Position numbers and translations under genes: made by a program. A stretch of DNA of 64,000 nt from Bacteroidota bacterium. GTDB taxonomy: Bacteria > Bacteroidota > Bacteroidia > Chitinophagales > JADIYW01. A model generated the notes under the pieces. The model had not been told where the DNA came from and ran no database searches. It saw only the letters and a list, made by a program, of their open reading frames with translations. Positions 27,924-36,866 of the stretch are shown here, piece by piece. The DNA lies in contig JADIYW010000012.1 of assembly GCA_016705125.1 (NCBI GenBank), forward strand, positions 1 to 64,000, written 5' to 3'. Every line of letters starts with the position of its first letter. The stretch's first letter is position 1.

Positions 27924-28427
27924 ATGATGGTTACGAATGATATAATATTAGAAAAAGCAACCCAATATTTGGGTCAGGATTTTATTAGTGCCGAAACGCC
28001 TTTTGATTTATTGACAATAACAGTTGCAAAAAATAGAATTATAGATATTTTGCAGTACCTCAAAACAGATGCTTCATTAAACTTTATTTTTTTAACCGAT
28101 ATTACAGCCGTTCATTACCCAAATCAACTAGGTAGCGAGTTGTGTGTGGTTTATCATTTGCATAATTTGGAGCAAAATATTAGGGTGAGAATTAAGGCAT
28201 TTCTAGATATTACCCAACCGGAAATTGAATCTGCAACTGCTGTTTTTAGGTCTGCAAATTGGATGGAACGTGAAACCTACGATTTTTATGGAGTGATTTT
28301 TAAAAACCACCCTAATTTGATACGTATTTTAAATATCGACGAAATGGATTATTTTCCAATGCGCAAAGAATATCCTTTGGAAGATGGCACTCGAACGGAC
28401 AAAGACGATTCCATGTTTGGCAGATAA
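27924..28427 (+). CDS. nuoC: NADH-quinone oxidoreductase subunit C
   Basis: Peripheral-arm subunit (30-kDa family) of complex I. The C-terminal signature ERETYDFYGVIFKNHPNLIRIL with YPLEDGTRTDKDD is clear. The 167 residues are a separate protein, not fused to NuoD as in E. coli. The start codon abuts the nuoB stop; nuoD follows after 12 bases. Confidence 0.95.
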   Translation: MMVTNDIILEKATQYLGQDFISAETPFDLLTITVAKNRIIDILQYLKTDASLNFIFLTDITAVHYPNQLGSELCVVYHLHNLEQNIRVRIKAFLDITQPEIESATAVFRSANWMERETYDFYGVIFKNHPNLIRILNIDEMDYFPMRKEYPLEDGTRTDKDDSMFGR

Positions 28428-28439
28428 ACAAAAAAAGAA

Positions 28440-29633
28440 ATGGCAGACATCATAGAAAAACAAACGAATGAAAATTTAATTACGGTCAATCTTGGCCCTA
28501 CGCACCCTGCTACGCATGGTGTTTTTCAAAATATCATTCAAATAGATGGTGAAATAATAGTAGATGCAGTTCCAACAGTAGGATTTATACATCGTGCTTT
28601 TGAAAAAATTGCAGAACACCGTCCATTCAATCAAATTACTCCACTTACCGATAGGTTAAATTATTGCTCCTCACCACTGAATAATATTGGCTGGCACCTA
28701 ACAGTAGAAAAATTATTAGGTATAAAAACACCCAAACGAGTGGATTATATGCGTGTAATCGTAATGGAATTAGCACGTATTGCCGATCATATAGTTTGTA
28801 ATTCCATTTTAGGTGTAGATACAGGCGCATTGTCAGGGTTTTTATATATGTTTCAGCACCGTGAAAATATTTACGAAATTTACGAAGAAATTTGTGGGGC
28901 ACGCCTAACGACAAACATAGGCAGAATAGGCGGTTTTGAAAGAGATTTTACCAAAAAGACATTTGAGAAAATAGATAAATTTTTAGTAGAATTTGAAAAA
29001 GGATTGTTTGAATTTGAAGAGCTATTCAACCGGAACCCAATTTTTAGAGGTAGAACAGTAGGCGTTGGCGCCATTGATGCAGCCACAGCCTTAGATTATG
29101 GATTTACAGGACCTAATTTAAGAGCAACAGGAGTCGATTATGATGTTAGGGCAATGAATCCTTATTGTTCGTATGAGGATTTTGAATTCAATATACCAGT
29201 AGGCACAAAGGGCGATACATTTGATCGATTTATGGTAAGAAATGAAGAAATGCATGAAAGCATGAAAATCATTCGACAAGCCATCAAAAATATGCCCGAA
29301 GGACCATATTTTGCCGATGCACCAGAATTTTATTTACCTCCAAAAGAGGAAGTTTATCGCAATATGGAAGCCCTAATTTACCATTTCAAAATTGTAATGG
29401 GTGAGATGGATATTCCTGTGGGTGAAGTGTATCACTCCATAGAAGCAGGAAATGGAGAACTAGGTTTTTATTTAATCAGCGATGGTGGACGTTCACCACA
29501 TAGATTGCATTTTCGAAGACCTTGTTTTGTATATTATCAGGCATTCCCTGAAATGATAAAAGGGTCGACGATTGCCGATGCGGTAGTTACAATGAGTAGT
29601 ATTAATTTGATTGCAGGCGAAATGGACGCATAA
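28440..29633 (+). CDS. nuoD: NADH-quinone oxidoreductase subunit D
   Basis: The 49-kDa-type subunit that forms the quinone-binding pocket with NuoB. It contains the N-terminal LGPTHPATHGVF motif (the conserved quinone-site His), HRAFEKIAEHRPFNQ, DRLNYCSS and the RPCFVYYQ/GEMDA end. The 397 residues match non-fused NuoD. Third of the tightly packed BCD block. Confidence 0.97.
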   Translation: MADIIEKQTNENLITVNLGPTHPATHGVFQNIIQIDGEIIVDAVPTVGFIHRAFEKIAEHRPFNQITPLTDRLNYCSSPLNNIGWHLTVEKLLGIKTPKRVDYMRVIVMELARIADHIVCNSILGVDTGALSGFLYMFQHRENIYEIYEEICGARLTTNIGRIGGFERDFTKKTFEKIDKFLVEFEKGLFEFEELFNRNPIFRGRTVGVGAIDAATALDYGFTGPNLRATGVDYDVRAMNPYCSYEDFEFNIPVGTKGDTFDRFMVRNEEMHESMKIIRQAIKNMPEGPYFADAPEFYLPPKEEVYRNMEALIYHFKIVMGEMDIPVGEVYHSIEAGNGELGFYLISDGGRSPHRLHFRRPCFVYYQAFPEMIKGSTIADAVVTMSSINLIAGEMDA

Positions 29634-29636
29634 AAC

Positions 29637-30158
29637 ATGGAGACAAAACAACAAATAGCATTTACAACCGAAACCATGGATTATGTACAATCCATTATAA
29701 AGCGATATCCTGAGGGGAAACAAAAATCGGCATTAATTCCTATTTTGCACGTGGCGCAGGCTGAATTTGATGGCTGGTTAAGTGTGCCAACAATGGATTA
29801 TGTAGCCTCTATTTTGGGAATTTTACCTATTGAAGTATATGAAGTGGCTTCATTTTATTCCATGTTCAATTTAGAACCAGTAGGTAAATATTTGATAGAA
29901 GTTTGTCAAACAAGTTCGTGTTGGTTGAATGGAGCCGAAGATATTGTACGTTTTATAGAGAAAAAATTAAATATTAAAAATGGCGAAACTACTGAAGATG
30001 GTATGTTTACCATTAAAACAGTAGAATGCTTGGGTTCATGTGGTACAGCGCCAATGTTGCAACTGGGAGAAACTTACCACGAAAATTTGACACTTGAGAA
30101 GGTAACAGATATAATAGAAAATTGTAAAACAGAAAATAAAAGAAGCAGGTACTGCTAA
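29637..30158 (+). CDS. nuoE: NADH-quinone oxidoreductase subunit E
   Basis: 24-kDa-type thioredoxin-fold subunit with a [2Fe-2S] cluster (N1a). The ligand pattern is C-x4-C in CQTSSCWLNGAE and C-x3-C in ECLGSCGTAPML. The helical N-terminal part (YPEGKQKSALIPILHVAQ) is typical. 173 residues, 3 bases after nuoD and 18 before nuoF, with which it forms the NADH dehydrogenase module. Confidence 0.96.
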   Translation: METKQQIAFTTETMDYVQSIIKRYPEGKQKSALIPILHVAQAEFDGWLSVPTMDYVASILGILPIEVYEVASFYSMFNLEPVGKYLIEVCQTSSCWLNGAEDIVRFIEKKLNIKNGETTEDGMFTIKTVECLGSCGTAPMLQLGETYHENLTLEKVTDIIENCKTENKRSRYC

Positions 30159-30176
30159 ATTTAAATAATAAGCGAA

Positions 30177-31520
30177 ATGGAAAGGAAACTGCTTTTAGCC
30201 AATGCACACATTAAAGGAATAGAAACCTTGGAAGTGTATCGCCAACATGGTGGTTATAAATCCGTTGAGAAGGCTTTAAAAACAATGGCACCAGAGGCGA
30301 TACTTGAAGAAGTAAAAACTTCGGGATTGCGTGGGCGTGGAGGTGCAGGATTTCCAACAGGAATGAAATGGAGTTTTATAGCCAAACCAGAAGGTGTTCC
30401 TCGTCATTTGGTATGTAATGCAGATGAATCGGAGCCAGGCACATTCAAGGATCGTTATTTAATGGAGAAATTGCCACACCTTTTAATTGAAGGTATGATT
30501 GTTTCTAGTTTTGCATTAGGCGCCAACTTATCTTATATTTATATTAGAGGAGAATATTTTTATGTAGCCCGCATAATGGAAAAAGCTATTGCCGAAGCAT
30601 ATAAAGCAGGTCTTTTGGGTAAAAATATATTGGGAACTGGATTTGATTTAGACCTATATGTACAAATTGGAGCCGGCGCATATATTTGTGGAGAGGAAAC
30701 AGCATTGATTGAATCGCTAGAGGGAAAAAGAGGAAACCCACGAATTAAACCACCTTTTCCTGCAATTGCAGGTCTTTGGGGCAGACCAACAGTGGTAAAT
30801 AATGTAGAAACATTAGCAGCTGTAGTGCCTATTGTAAATGATGGTGGAGCAGAATATGCAAAAATTGGAATAGGCAAAAGCACGGGAACAAAATTAATTT
30901 CAGCATCTGGTCATATAAATAAACCAGGCGTTTATGAAATAGAAATGGGTATTACTGTAGAAGATTTTATTTATAGTGAAGCATTTTGTGGAGGCATACG
31001 AAACGGAAAGAAACTGAAGGCAGTAGTGGCTGGTGGCTCATCGGTGCCTATTTTACCTACAGAATTAATACTAAAAACGGCCGCTGGCGAACCTCGATTG
31101 ATGAGTTATGAGTCCTTGTCTGATGGTGGTTTTGCTACAGGTACCATGATGGGATCTGGCGGTTTTATAGCAATGGATGAAGACACATCGATTGTAAAAA
31201 ACTTATATACTTTCTCCCGTTTTTACCACCACGAAAGCTGTGGGCAATGCTCGCCTTGTAGAGAAGGAACCGGATGGATGGAGAAAATTTTACATAAAAT
31301 ATTGGATGGGCGAGGCACTTTGAAAGACGTTGATTTACTTTGGGATATTCAAAGTAAAATTGAAGGAAAAACAATTTGCCCACTTGGTGAAGCCGCTGCT
31401 TGGCCGGTAGCTGCTGCCATCCGACATTTTAGAAAGGAATTTGAGGAATATGTTACAAACCCTCAGAATATAAAGGATGTGAAACATTTTTATCGTTTAA
31501 ATCAACTAACGGAGGCATAA
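30177..31520 (+). CDS. nuoF: NADH-quinone oxidoreductase subunit F
   Basis: 51-kDa-type subunit that oxidises NADH. The NADH/FMN-binding glycine-rich loop is GLRGRGGAGFPTGMKW, and the second FMN segment is GAYICGEETALIESLEG. The [4Fe-4S] N3 ligands are in ESCGQCSPCREGT with a further Cys in TICPLGEA. The 447 residues match the family. Lies between nuoE and nuoG, as expected. Confidence 0.97.
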   Translation: MERKLLLANAHIKGIETLEVYRQHGGYKSVEKALKTMAPEAILEEVKTSGLRGRGGAGFPTGMKWSFIAKPEGVPRHLVCNADESEPGTFKDRYLMEKLPHLLIEGMIVSSFALGANLSYIYIRGEYFYVARIMEKAIAEAYKAGLLGKNILGTGFDLDLYVQIGAGAYICGEETALIESLEGKRGNPRIKPPFPAIAGLWGRPTVVNNVETLAAVVPIVNDGGAEYAKIGIGKSTGTKLISASGHINKPGVYEIEMGITVEDFIYSEAFCGGIRNGKKLKAVVAGGSSVPILPTELILKTAAGEPRLMSYESLSDGGFATGTMMGSGGFIAMDEDTSIVKNLYTFSRFYHHESCGQCSPCREGTGWMEKILHKILDGRGTLKDVDLLWDIQSKIEGKTICPLGEAAAWPVAAAIRHFRKEFEEYVTNPQNIKDVKHFYRLNQLTEA

Positions 31521-31523
31521 TAA

Positions 31524-32525
31524 ATGGCAAAAGTAACAATAGATGATATAGAAATAGAAGTTCCAGATGGTACAACTATTTTACAAGCTGCCAGAATGAT
31601 AGGAGCAGATGTGGCGCCGCCAGCTATGTGCTATTATTCAAAATTAGCCACCACCGGAGGCTACTGTCGTACTTGTATTGTAAAAGTGGAGCAGGGCTCA
31701 ACAAAGGATCCTCGGCCGATGCCAAAACCAGTGCCTTCGTGCCGTACAACGGTAATGGATGGAATGGTGGTGCGCAACAATACATCACCCGAAATACAGG
31801 AAGCACGTGCTGGTATTGTAGAGTTTTTATTGATTAATCACCCACTCGATTGCCCCGTATGCGACCAAGCAGGCGAATGCGATTTGCAAAATTTGGGTTA
31901 TAAACACGGCGCAGAAGCCACTCGATACGAATTTGACCGACGAACCTTTGAGCAGATTGACATTGGTGAAAATATAAAACTGCACATGAATCGTTGTATT
32001 TTGTGCTATAGATGTGTAAAAACATGTGAGCAGATTACAGATGGCAGGGTGCATGGCGTATTGAATAGGGGCGATCATGCTGAAATATCAACCTATATCG
32101 AACAAGCAATTGACAATGATTTTTCCGGTAATGTAATAGATGTTTGTCCGGTAGGTGCATTGACAGATAAAACATTTAGATTTAAAAGTAGAGTATGGTT
32201 TACCAAACCTATGGATGCCCATCGCGATTGTGATAAATGTGAAGGAAAGGTGGCTGTATGGATGAAAGGAAATGAAATATTAAGGGTTACTGGTCGTAAG
32301 GATGAATTTGGTGAAGTGGAATCCTTTATTTGTAATACCTGCCGATTTGAAAAGAAAAGCGTTTCAGATTGGACAATTGAAGGACCTCGAAAAATAAATA
32401 AAAAATCGGTAATTTCGGCCAATCATTACGAAGAAACGAAAAAGCCTACTTATTTATATGACAGGGTTCAATTATTGAATGATGGAAAAAAATTACCTGA
32501 AGTAAATTCAAAAGATAATGGATAG
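31524..32525 (+). CDS. nuoG: NADH-quinone oxidoreductase subunit G, short form
   Basis: Iron-sulfur subunit of the peripheral arm. The N-terminal [2Fe-2S] ferredoxin domain is recognisable (PAMCYY, GGYCRTCIVKVE, PSCRTT), followed by the His/Cys-ligated cluster HPLDCPVCDQAGECDLQ and the MNRCILCYRCVKTCEQ/VIDVCPVGAL binding motifs. It ends at 333 residues, so the large molybdopterin-like domain of E. coli NuoG (about 900 residues) is missing. From memory the short form is usual in Bacteroidota. CDKCEGKV and ICNTCRFEKK give an extra Cys set near residues 237-275. It overlaps nuoH by 8 bases. Confidence 0.93.
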   Translation: MAKVTIDDIEIEVPDGTTILQAARMIGADVAPPAMCYYSKLATTGGYCRTCIVKVEQGSTKDPRPMPKPVPSCRTTVMDGMVVRNNTSPEIQEARAGIVEFLLINHPLDCPVCDQAGECDLQNLGYKHGAEATRYEFDRRTFEQIDIGENIKLHMNRCILCYRCVKTCEQITDGRVHGVLNRGDHAEISTYIEQAIDNDFSGNVIDVCPVGALTDKTFRFKSRVWFTKPMDAHRDCDKCEGKVAVWMKGNEILRVTGRKDEFGEVESFICNTCRFEKKSVSDWTIEGPRKINKKSVISANHYEETKKPTYLYDRVQLLNDGKKLPEVNSKDNG

Positions 32526-33549
32526 TTTTTTGATTTATAAGGCCATTTTGGTATTGGTTATATTTGTTGTAAGCCTTGTAATTGCAATGTATTCTACTAT
32601 TTTAGAAAGAAAATTTGCGGCTTGGATACAAGATAGAGTTGGACCCAATCGAACGGGACCAGGTGGAGTGCTTCAACCGCTTGCGGATGGTGTTAAAATG
32701 TTTATGAAAGAAGACATTATTCCGGCTCATGCACACAAATTCTTGTTTAAGGCAGGTCCAATGATTGCAATGACTACCGCTTTAATGGCAAGTGTGGTCA
32801 TTCCTTTTGGAAAAACCCTTTTAATTGGGGGGAAAGAATATGCATTGCAAGTTTCTGATTTAAATATTGGCATTTTGTATGTTTTTGCAATGGTTTCAAT
32901 CGGCGTTTATGGCATTATGATCGGAGGGTGGGCATCAAATAATAAATTCTCCTTATTGGGTGCATTAAGAGCATCTTCTCAAATGATTAGTTATGAATTA
33001 GCTATGTCGCTTTCTCTTATTTCGGTAATTATGGCATCGGGCACACTTAGTATGTCCGAAATTGCACAACAACAATCGGGATGGCATTGGAATGTAATTA
33101 CTCAACCATTAAGTTTTATTATATTCCTAATTTGTGCATTTGCCGAAACAAACAGAACGCCTTTTGATTTGCCAGAGTGCGAAACAGAATTAATTGGTGG
33201 GTACCATACCGAATATAGCTCAATGGGTTTGGGTTTATATTTATTTGCTGAATATGTAAATATGTTTATTTCTTCAGCAGTAATGGTTACCTTATTTTTT
33301 GGCGGATACAATATTCCGTACATCGAAAAATTAGGGTTAGCACATAATTTGGAAACAATATTAGGTGTTTTATTCTTCTTCGTTAAAACAGGATTTTTCA
33401 TTTTGTTTTTTATGTGGGTTCGTTGGACGATTCCACGCTTTAGATTCGACCAATTGATGAATTTGGGATGGAAATATATGATTCCTTTGGCATTGATAAA
33501 TATATTGGTTACAGGCGGTTTAATTTTAATTTTCGATTATTTTAAATAG
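32518..33549 (+). CDS. nuoH: NADH-quinone oxidoreductase subunit H
   Basis: Membrane subunit that contacts the quinone tunnel. Eight or nine predicted membrane helices; signature segments are ERKFAAWIQDRVGPNRTGPGG and the loop AETNRTPFDLPECETELIGG. The 343 residues are intact. Its start overlaps the end of nuoG by 8 bases, consistent with coupled translation. Confidence 0.96.
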   Translation: MDSFLIYKAILVLVIFVVSLVIAMYSTILERKFAAWIQDRVGPNRTGPGGVLQPLADGVKMFMKEDIIPAHAHKFLFKAGPMIAMTTALMASVVIPFGKTLLIGGKEYALQVSDLNIGILYVFAMVSIGVYGIMIGGWASNNKFSLLGALRASSQMISYELAMSLSLISVIMASGTLSMSEIAQQQSGWHWNVITQPLSFIIFLICAFAETNRTPFDLPECETELIGGYHTEYSSMGLGLYLFAEYVNMFISSAVMVTLFFGGYNIPYIEKLGLAHNLETILGVLFFFVKTGFFILFFMWVRWTIPRFRFDQLMNLGWKYMIPLALINILVTGGLILIFDYFK

Positions 33550-33554
33550 TGTAA

Positions 33555-34106
33555 ATGTTAAGTTTATCAAATAGAAAAAAAGTAATAGAACAAGGTGAGC
33601 TTAGCTTTATGGAAAAGTTATATCTTCCTGTAATTGCTAAAGGATTGGGTATCACAGTAAAACATCTTTTTAAACGAAAGGTAACTATAAAATATCCAGA
33701 ACAGAAAAGGTCGTTTGCTAAAATATATAGAGGACTTCATGTTTTAAAAAGAGATGAGCAAGGAAGAGAGAATTGCACCGCTTGTGGCATGTGTGCAGTT
33801 GCTTGTCCGGCTGAAGCGATTACAATGATTTCTGCTGAACGGAAAAAAGGAGAAGAGCATTTGTATAGAGAAGAAAAATATGCAAGTGTTTATGAAATTA
33901 ATATGTTGCGTTGTATATTTTGTGGATTGTGTGAGGAAGCATGTCCAAAAGATGCAATATACCTTACAGACCGAACGGTAGATTCGGAGTATAATAGGGA
34001 TACCTTTATATATGGAAAAGATAAGCTAGTAGAGAAAATTGACAATAGAATTGATATTTCGCAGCGGAAAATTAAAACAGAGCAAAAATTAGATAAACTT
34101 AAATAG
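33555..34106 (+). CDS. nuoI: NADH-quinone oxidoreductase subunit I
   Basis: Ferredoxin-like subunit carrying clusters N6a and N6b. Two CxxCxxCxxxCP motifs are present: CTACGMCAVACP and CIFCGLCEEACP. The 183 residues include an N-terminal amphipathic part (KGLGITVKHLFKRK). Starts 5 bases after nuoH. Confidence 0.96.
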   Translation: MLSLSNRKKVIEQGELSFMEKLYLPVIAKGLGITVKHLFKRKVTIKYPEQKRSFAKIYRGLHVLKRDEQGRENCTACGMCAVACPAEAITMISAERKKGEEHLYREEKYASVYEINMLRCIFCGLCEEACPKDAIYLTDRTVDSEYNRDTFIYGKDKLVEKIDNRIDISQRKIKTEQKLDKLK

Positions 34107-34121
34107 GAAAATAAAAAAAAT

Positions 34122-34622
34122 ATGTTACCAGTACTTTTTATAGCATTATCCATTTCAGCCATTTTATGTGCTTTGGGTGTGGTGGTTTCCCGAAATCCTA
34201 TTCATAGTGTTTTATTTTTAATCCTTACTTTTTTCTGTATAAGTGGTCATTATATATTAATGAATGCACAATTTTTGGCCTTGGTAAATATAATTGTTTA
34301 TGCAGGCGCCATTATGGTATTGTTTTTATTTGTGGTGATGCTTTTAAATTTAAATAAGGCGACCGAACCGCACAAATCAGATATGGCCAAAATAGCCGCA
34401 TCTATTACTGCCGGATTGCTTTTAATGGTAATGTTAGGCGTAATTAAGGGTGTGTCTTTGCCTAGTTTTGATGGAATGATGGACAGTGAAAATGGGTATG
34501 TAAAAAACCTTGGAAGGGTTTTGTTTCAAGATTATCTAATCCCATTCGAATTGTCATCTATTTTGTTTTTGGCAGCCATGGTTGGTGCCGTTTTATTGGG
34601 TAAAAAAAATATTGAAGAGTAA
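34122..34622 (+). CDS. nuoJ: NADH-quinone oxidoreductase subunit J
   Basis: Small membrane subunit with five predicted helices. The family motif region RNPIHSVLFLILTFFCISGHYIL-like segment and VNIIVYAGAIMVLFLFVVML are present. 166 residues. The next gene begins just after its stop codon (ATG at 34624). Confidence 0.94.
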   Translation: MLPVLFIALSISAILCALGVVVSRNPIHSVLFLILTFFCISGHYILMNAQFLALVNIIVYAGAIMVLFLFVVMLLNLNKATEPHKSDMAKIAASITAGLLLMVMLGVIKGVSLPSFDGMMDSENGYVKNLGRVLFQDYLIPFELSSILFLAAMVGAVLLGKKNIEE

Positions 34623-34623
34623 G

Positions 34624-34953
34624 ATGTTTGATTTTTTAAATAATACTGGTTCAATTCCAATTGATTACTATTTGTGGTTGAGTGGTGTTTTGTTTTGTAT
34701 AGGTGTAATGGGTGTTTTGTTGCGTCGAAATGTAATCATTATGCTAATGAGTATTGAGTTGATGCTTAATTCTGTAAACCTTTTATTTGTAGCATTTTCT
34801 ACTTATTTGGGTGATGCAAAAGGACAAGTTTTCGTATTTTTTATCATGTTGGTGGCTGCCGCTGAAGTAACGGTGGGTTTGGCCATATTGACCATGATTT
34901 ATAGAAACACCAAATCTGTTGACATTGATTTTCTTAAAAATTTAAAAGGCTAA
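34624..34953 (+). CDS. nuoK: NADH-quinone oxidoreductase subunit K
   Basis: Three-helix MrpC-like membrane subunit, 109 residues. The frame is open further upstream to 34582 inside nuoJ, but the ATG at 34624, one base after the nuoJ stop codon, gives the normal length and N-terminus. Conserved segments: GVLLRRNVIIMLMSIELMLNSVNL with the proton-channel Glu, and AAAEVTVGLAIL. It is followed 1 base later by nuoL. Confidence 0.95.
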   Translation: MFDFLNNTGSIPIDYYLWLSGVLFCIGVMGVLLRRNVIIMLMSIELMLNSVNLLFVAFSTYLGDAKGQVFVFFIMLVAAAEVTVGLAILTMIYRNTKSVDIDFLKNLKG

Positions 34954-34954
34954 G

Positions 34955-36850
34955 ATGGAATCAATATTATCAATGATTATATTATTACCGCTACTAGGGT
35001 TTGTTTTTACTGGTTTATTGCGAAATAAGCTTTCGAAAAATATTTTAGGTATTTTTTCATCAGGAACAATACTTATTGCATTTGGTTTAGCAGTAAAATT
35101 ATTTTTTACCCTTACAGGAAGTGTTCAGAAATCATTTAATCATACTTATTTTGATTGGATAAAAGCAGGAGATATAGTTATTCCCTTTAATATCCAATTG
35201 GATCCTTTGTCTATTTTGATGACATTAATAATTACCGGAATTGGATTTTTAATTCATATATATTCCATTGGTTATATGCATGAAGATGAAGGGTTTGGTC
35301 GGTTTTTTGCCTACCTCAATTTATTTATCTTTTTTATGCTTTTACTTGTTTTGGGTGGTAATTTATTGATAACATTCATTGGATGGGAAGGTGTTGGTTT
35401 ATGTTCATTCTTGCTTATAGGTTTTTGGTTCAAAACACCCGAATATAATGCGGCAGCGGCTAAGGCTTTTATCATGAATAGGATTGGAGATTTGGGTTTA
35501 TTGGCAGGTATGTTTTTGATTTTATTCCATTTCGGAACACTTAATTATCCAGAATTATTTGTTAAAATTCAAGCCTTTCAAAATATAGACATTCTCTCTT
35601 TAATTGCCCTTTTTCTTTTTATTGGCGCAATTGGAAAAAGCGCACAGTTGCCATTGTATACTTGGCTACCAGATGCAATGGCGGGCCCAACACCAGTATC
35701 GGCACTTATACATGCTGCCACGATGGTTACTGCTGGTGTGTTCTTAATTGCAAGGTTTAATGTATTGTATAATCTTACTCCAATGGTGCAGCATTTAATC
35801 TGTTATGTGGGTATCATTACTTCTATTTTTGCGGGCATTATTGGTCTAAAACAAACAGATATAAAGAAAGTATTGGCTTATTCAACAGTCAGTCAATTGG
35901 GATTAATGTTTTTGGCTATTGGTACTGGAGCTTATGGTGTTGCCATGTTTCATATAACTACTCATGCTTTTTTTAAAGCATTATTATTTTTAACATCAGG
36001 AAGCGTAATTCATGGTATGCACGGCGAGCAGAATATGATTAAAATGGGTGGTTTGAGAAAATTAATGCCTATTACTTGGGCATCTATGTTGATTGGCTCA
36101 TTAGCAATATCGGGGATACCGCCATTCGCAGGTTTTTTCTCCAAAGATCAGATTTTAGCGGTCGTGTATGCGCATAATCCAGTTTTATTTGCTTTGGCTT
36201 TTGTAGCATCTATGATCACCACATTTTATATGTTTAGGTTAATGTTTTTAACCTTTTCTAATGCATTTAGAAGTGATGAAGGCGTAAAATCAAAGGTACA
36301 TGAGTCTCCATTGATTATGACAGTTCCATTGGGTGTTTTGGCAATTTTGTCTATCATCGGTGGTTTTATGGGTGTGCCAGCAATATTGGGAGGAAATAAT
36401 AATTTCATGCATTTTCTTGCTCCAGTAGTGGGCGAAATGCATCATCCGGAAATCCCACATAATATTGAAATGATGCTTATGGGCGTTGCAGTTCTTGGGG
36501 CTTGTTTTTTTATTGGTTTGTCATTTTATATTTACCGTATCAATAAATTGATCCCTTCAGATGATACAAAATCTATGAATCCTATAGCTAAATTGGTTTA
36601 TAATAAATTTTATTTGGACGAGATTTATAACGTAATAATTATAAAACCAATTAAAACGGCCTCTTATGTTTTTTATGAATTTATAGAAAAATATGTTATT
36701 GATTTTGCAGTAAACGGGGTAGCCAAAATAGTTAATTTAAGTGGAGTAATGATTCGGATTTTACAATCAGGAAGTTTGAGCGCTTATTTATTTATTATGG
36801 TTTTTGGGATTTTAGTGTTTTTGGTTTTACAGGGATTTGTATTTAATTAA
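34955..36850 (+). CDS. nuoL: NADH-quinone oxidoreductase subunit L
   Basis: Largest antiporter-like proton-pumping subunit, with about 15 membrane helices and a C-terminal lateral-helix region. FIGWEGVGLCSFLLIGFW carries the conserved Glu, SAQLPLYTWLPDAMAGPTP is the central signature, and HAATMVTAGVFLIAR and AYSTVSQLGLM contain pump residues. The 631 residues are full length and uninterrupted. Confidence 0.97.
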   Translation: MESILSMIILLPLLGFVFTGLLRNKLSKNILGIFSSGTILIAFGLAVKLFFTLTGSVQKSFNHTYFDWIKAGDIVIPFNIQLDPLSILMTLIITGIGFLIHIYSIGYMHEDEGFGRFFAYLNLFIFFMLLLVLGGNLLITFIGWEGVGLCSFLLIGFWFKTPEYNAAAAKAFIMNRIGDLGLLAGMFLILFHFGTLNYPELFVKIQAFQNIDILSLIALFLFIGAIGKSAQLPLYTWLPDAMAGPTPVSALIHAATMVTAGVFLIARFNVLYNLTPMVQHLICYVGIITSIFAGIIGLKQTDIKKVLAYSTVSQLGLMFLAIGTGAYGVAMFHITTHAFFKALLFLTSGSVIHGMHGEQNMIKMGGLRKLMPITWASMLIGSLAISGIPPFAGFFSKDQILAVVYAHNPVLFALAFVASMITTFYMFRLMFLTFSNAFRSDEGVKSKVHESPLIMTVPLGVLAILSIIGGFMGVPAILGGNNNFMHFLAPVVGEMHHPEIPHNIEMMLMGVAVLGACFFIGLSFYIYRINKLIPSDDTKSMNPIAKLVYNKFYLDEIYNVIIIKPIKTASYVFYEFIEKYVIDFAVNGVAKIVNLSGVMIRILQSGSLSAYLFIMVFGILVFLVLQGFVFN

Positions 36851-36866
36851 ACAAAGTAGATTTTAG

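Noticed and set aside
34582..34623. Longer nuoK start inside nuoJ
   Set aside because: It would add 14 residues encoded by nuoJ sequence. The ATG at 34624 gives the normal NuoK N-terminus.
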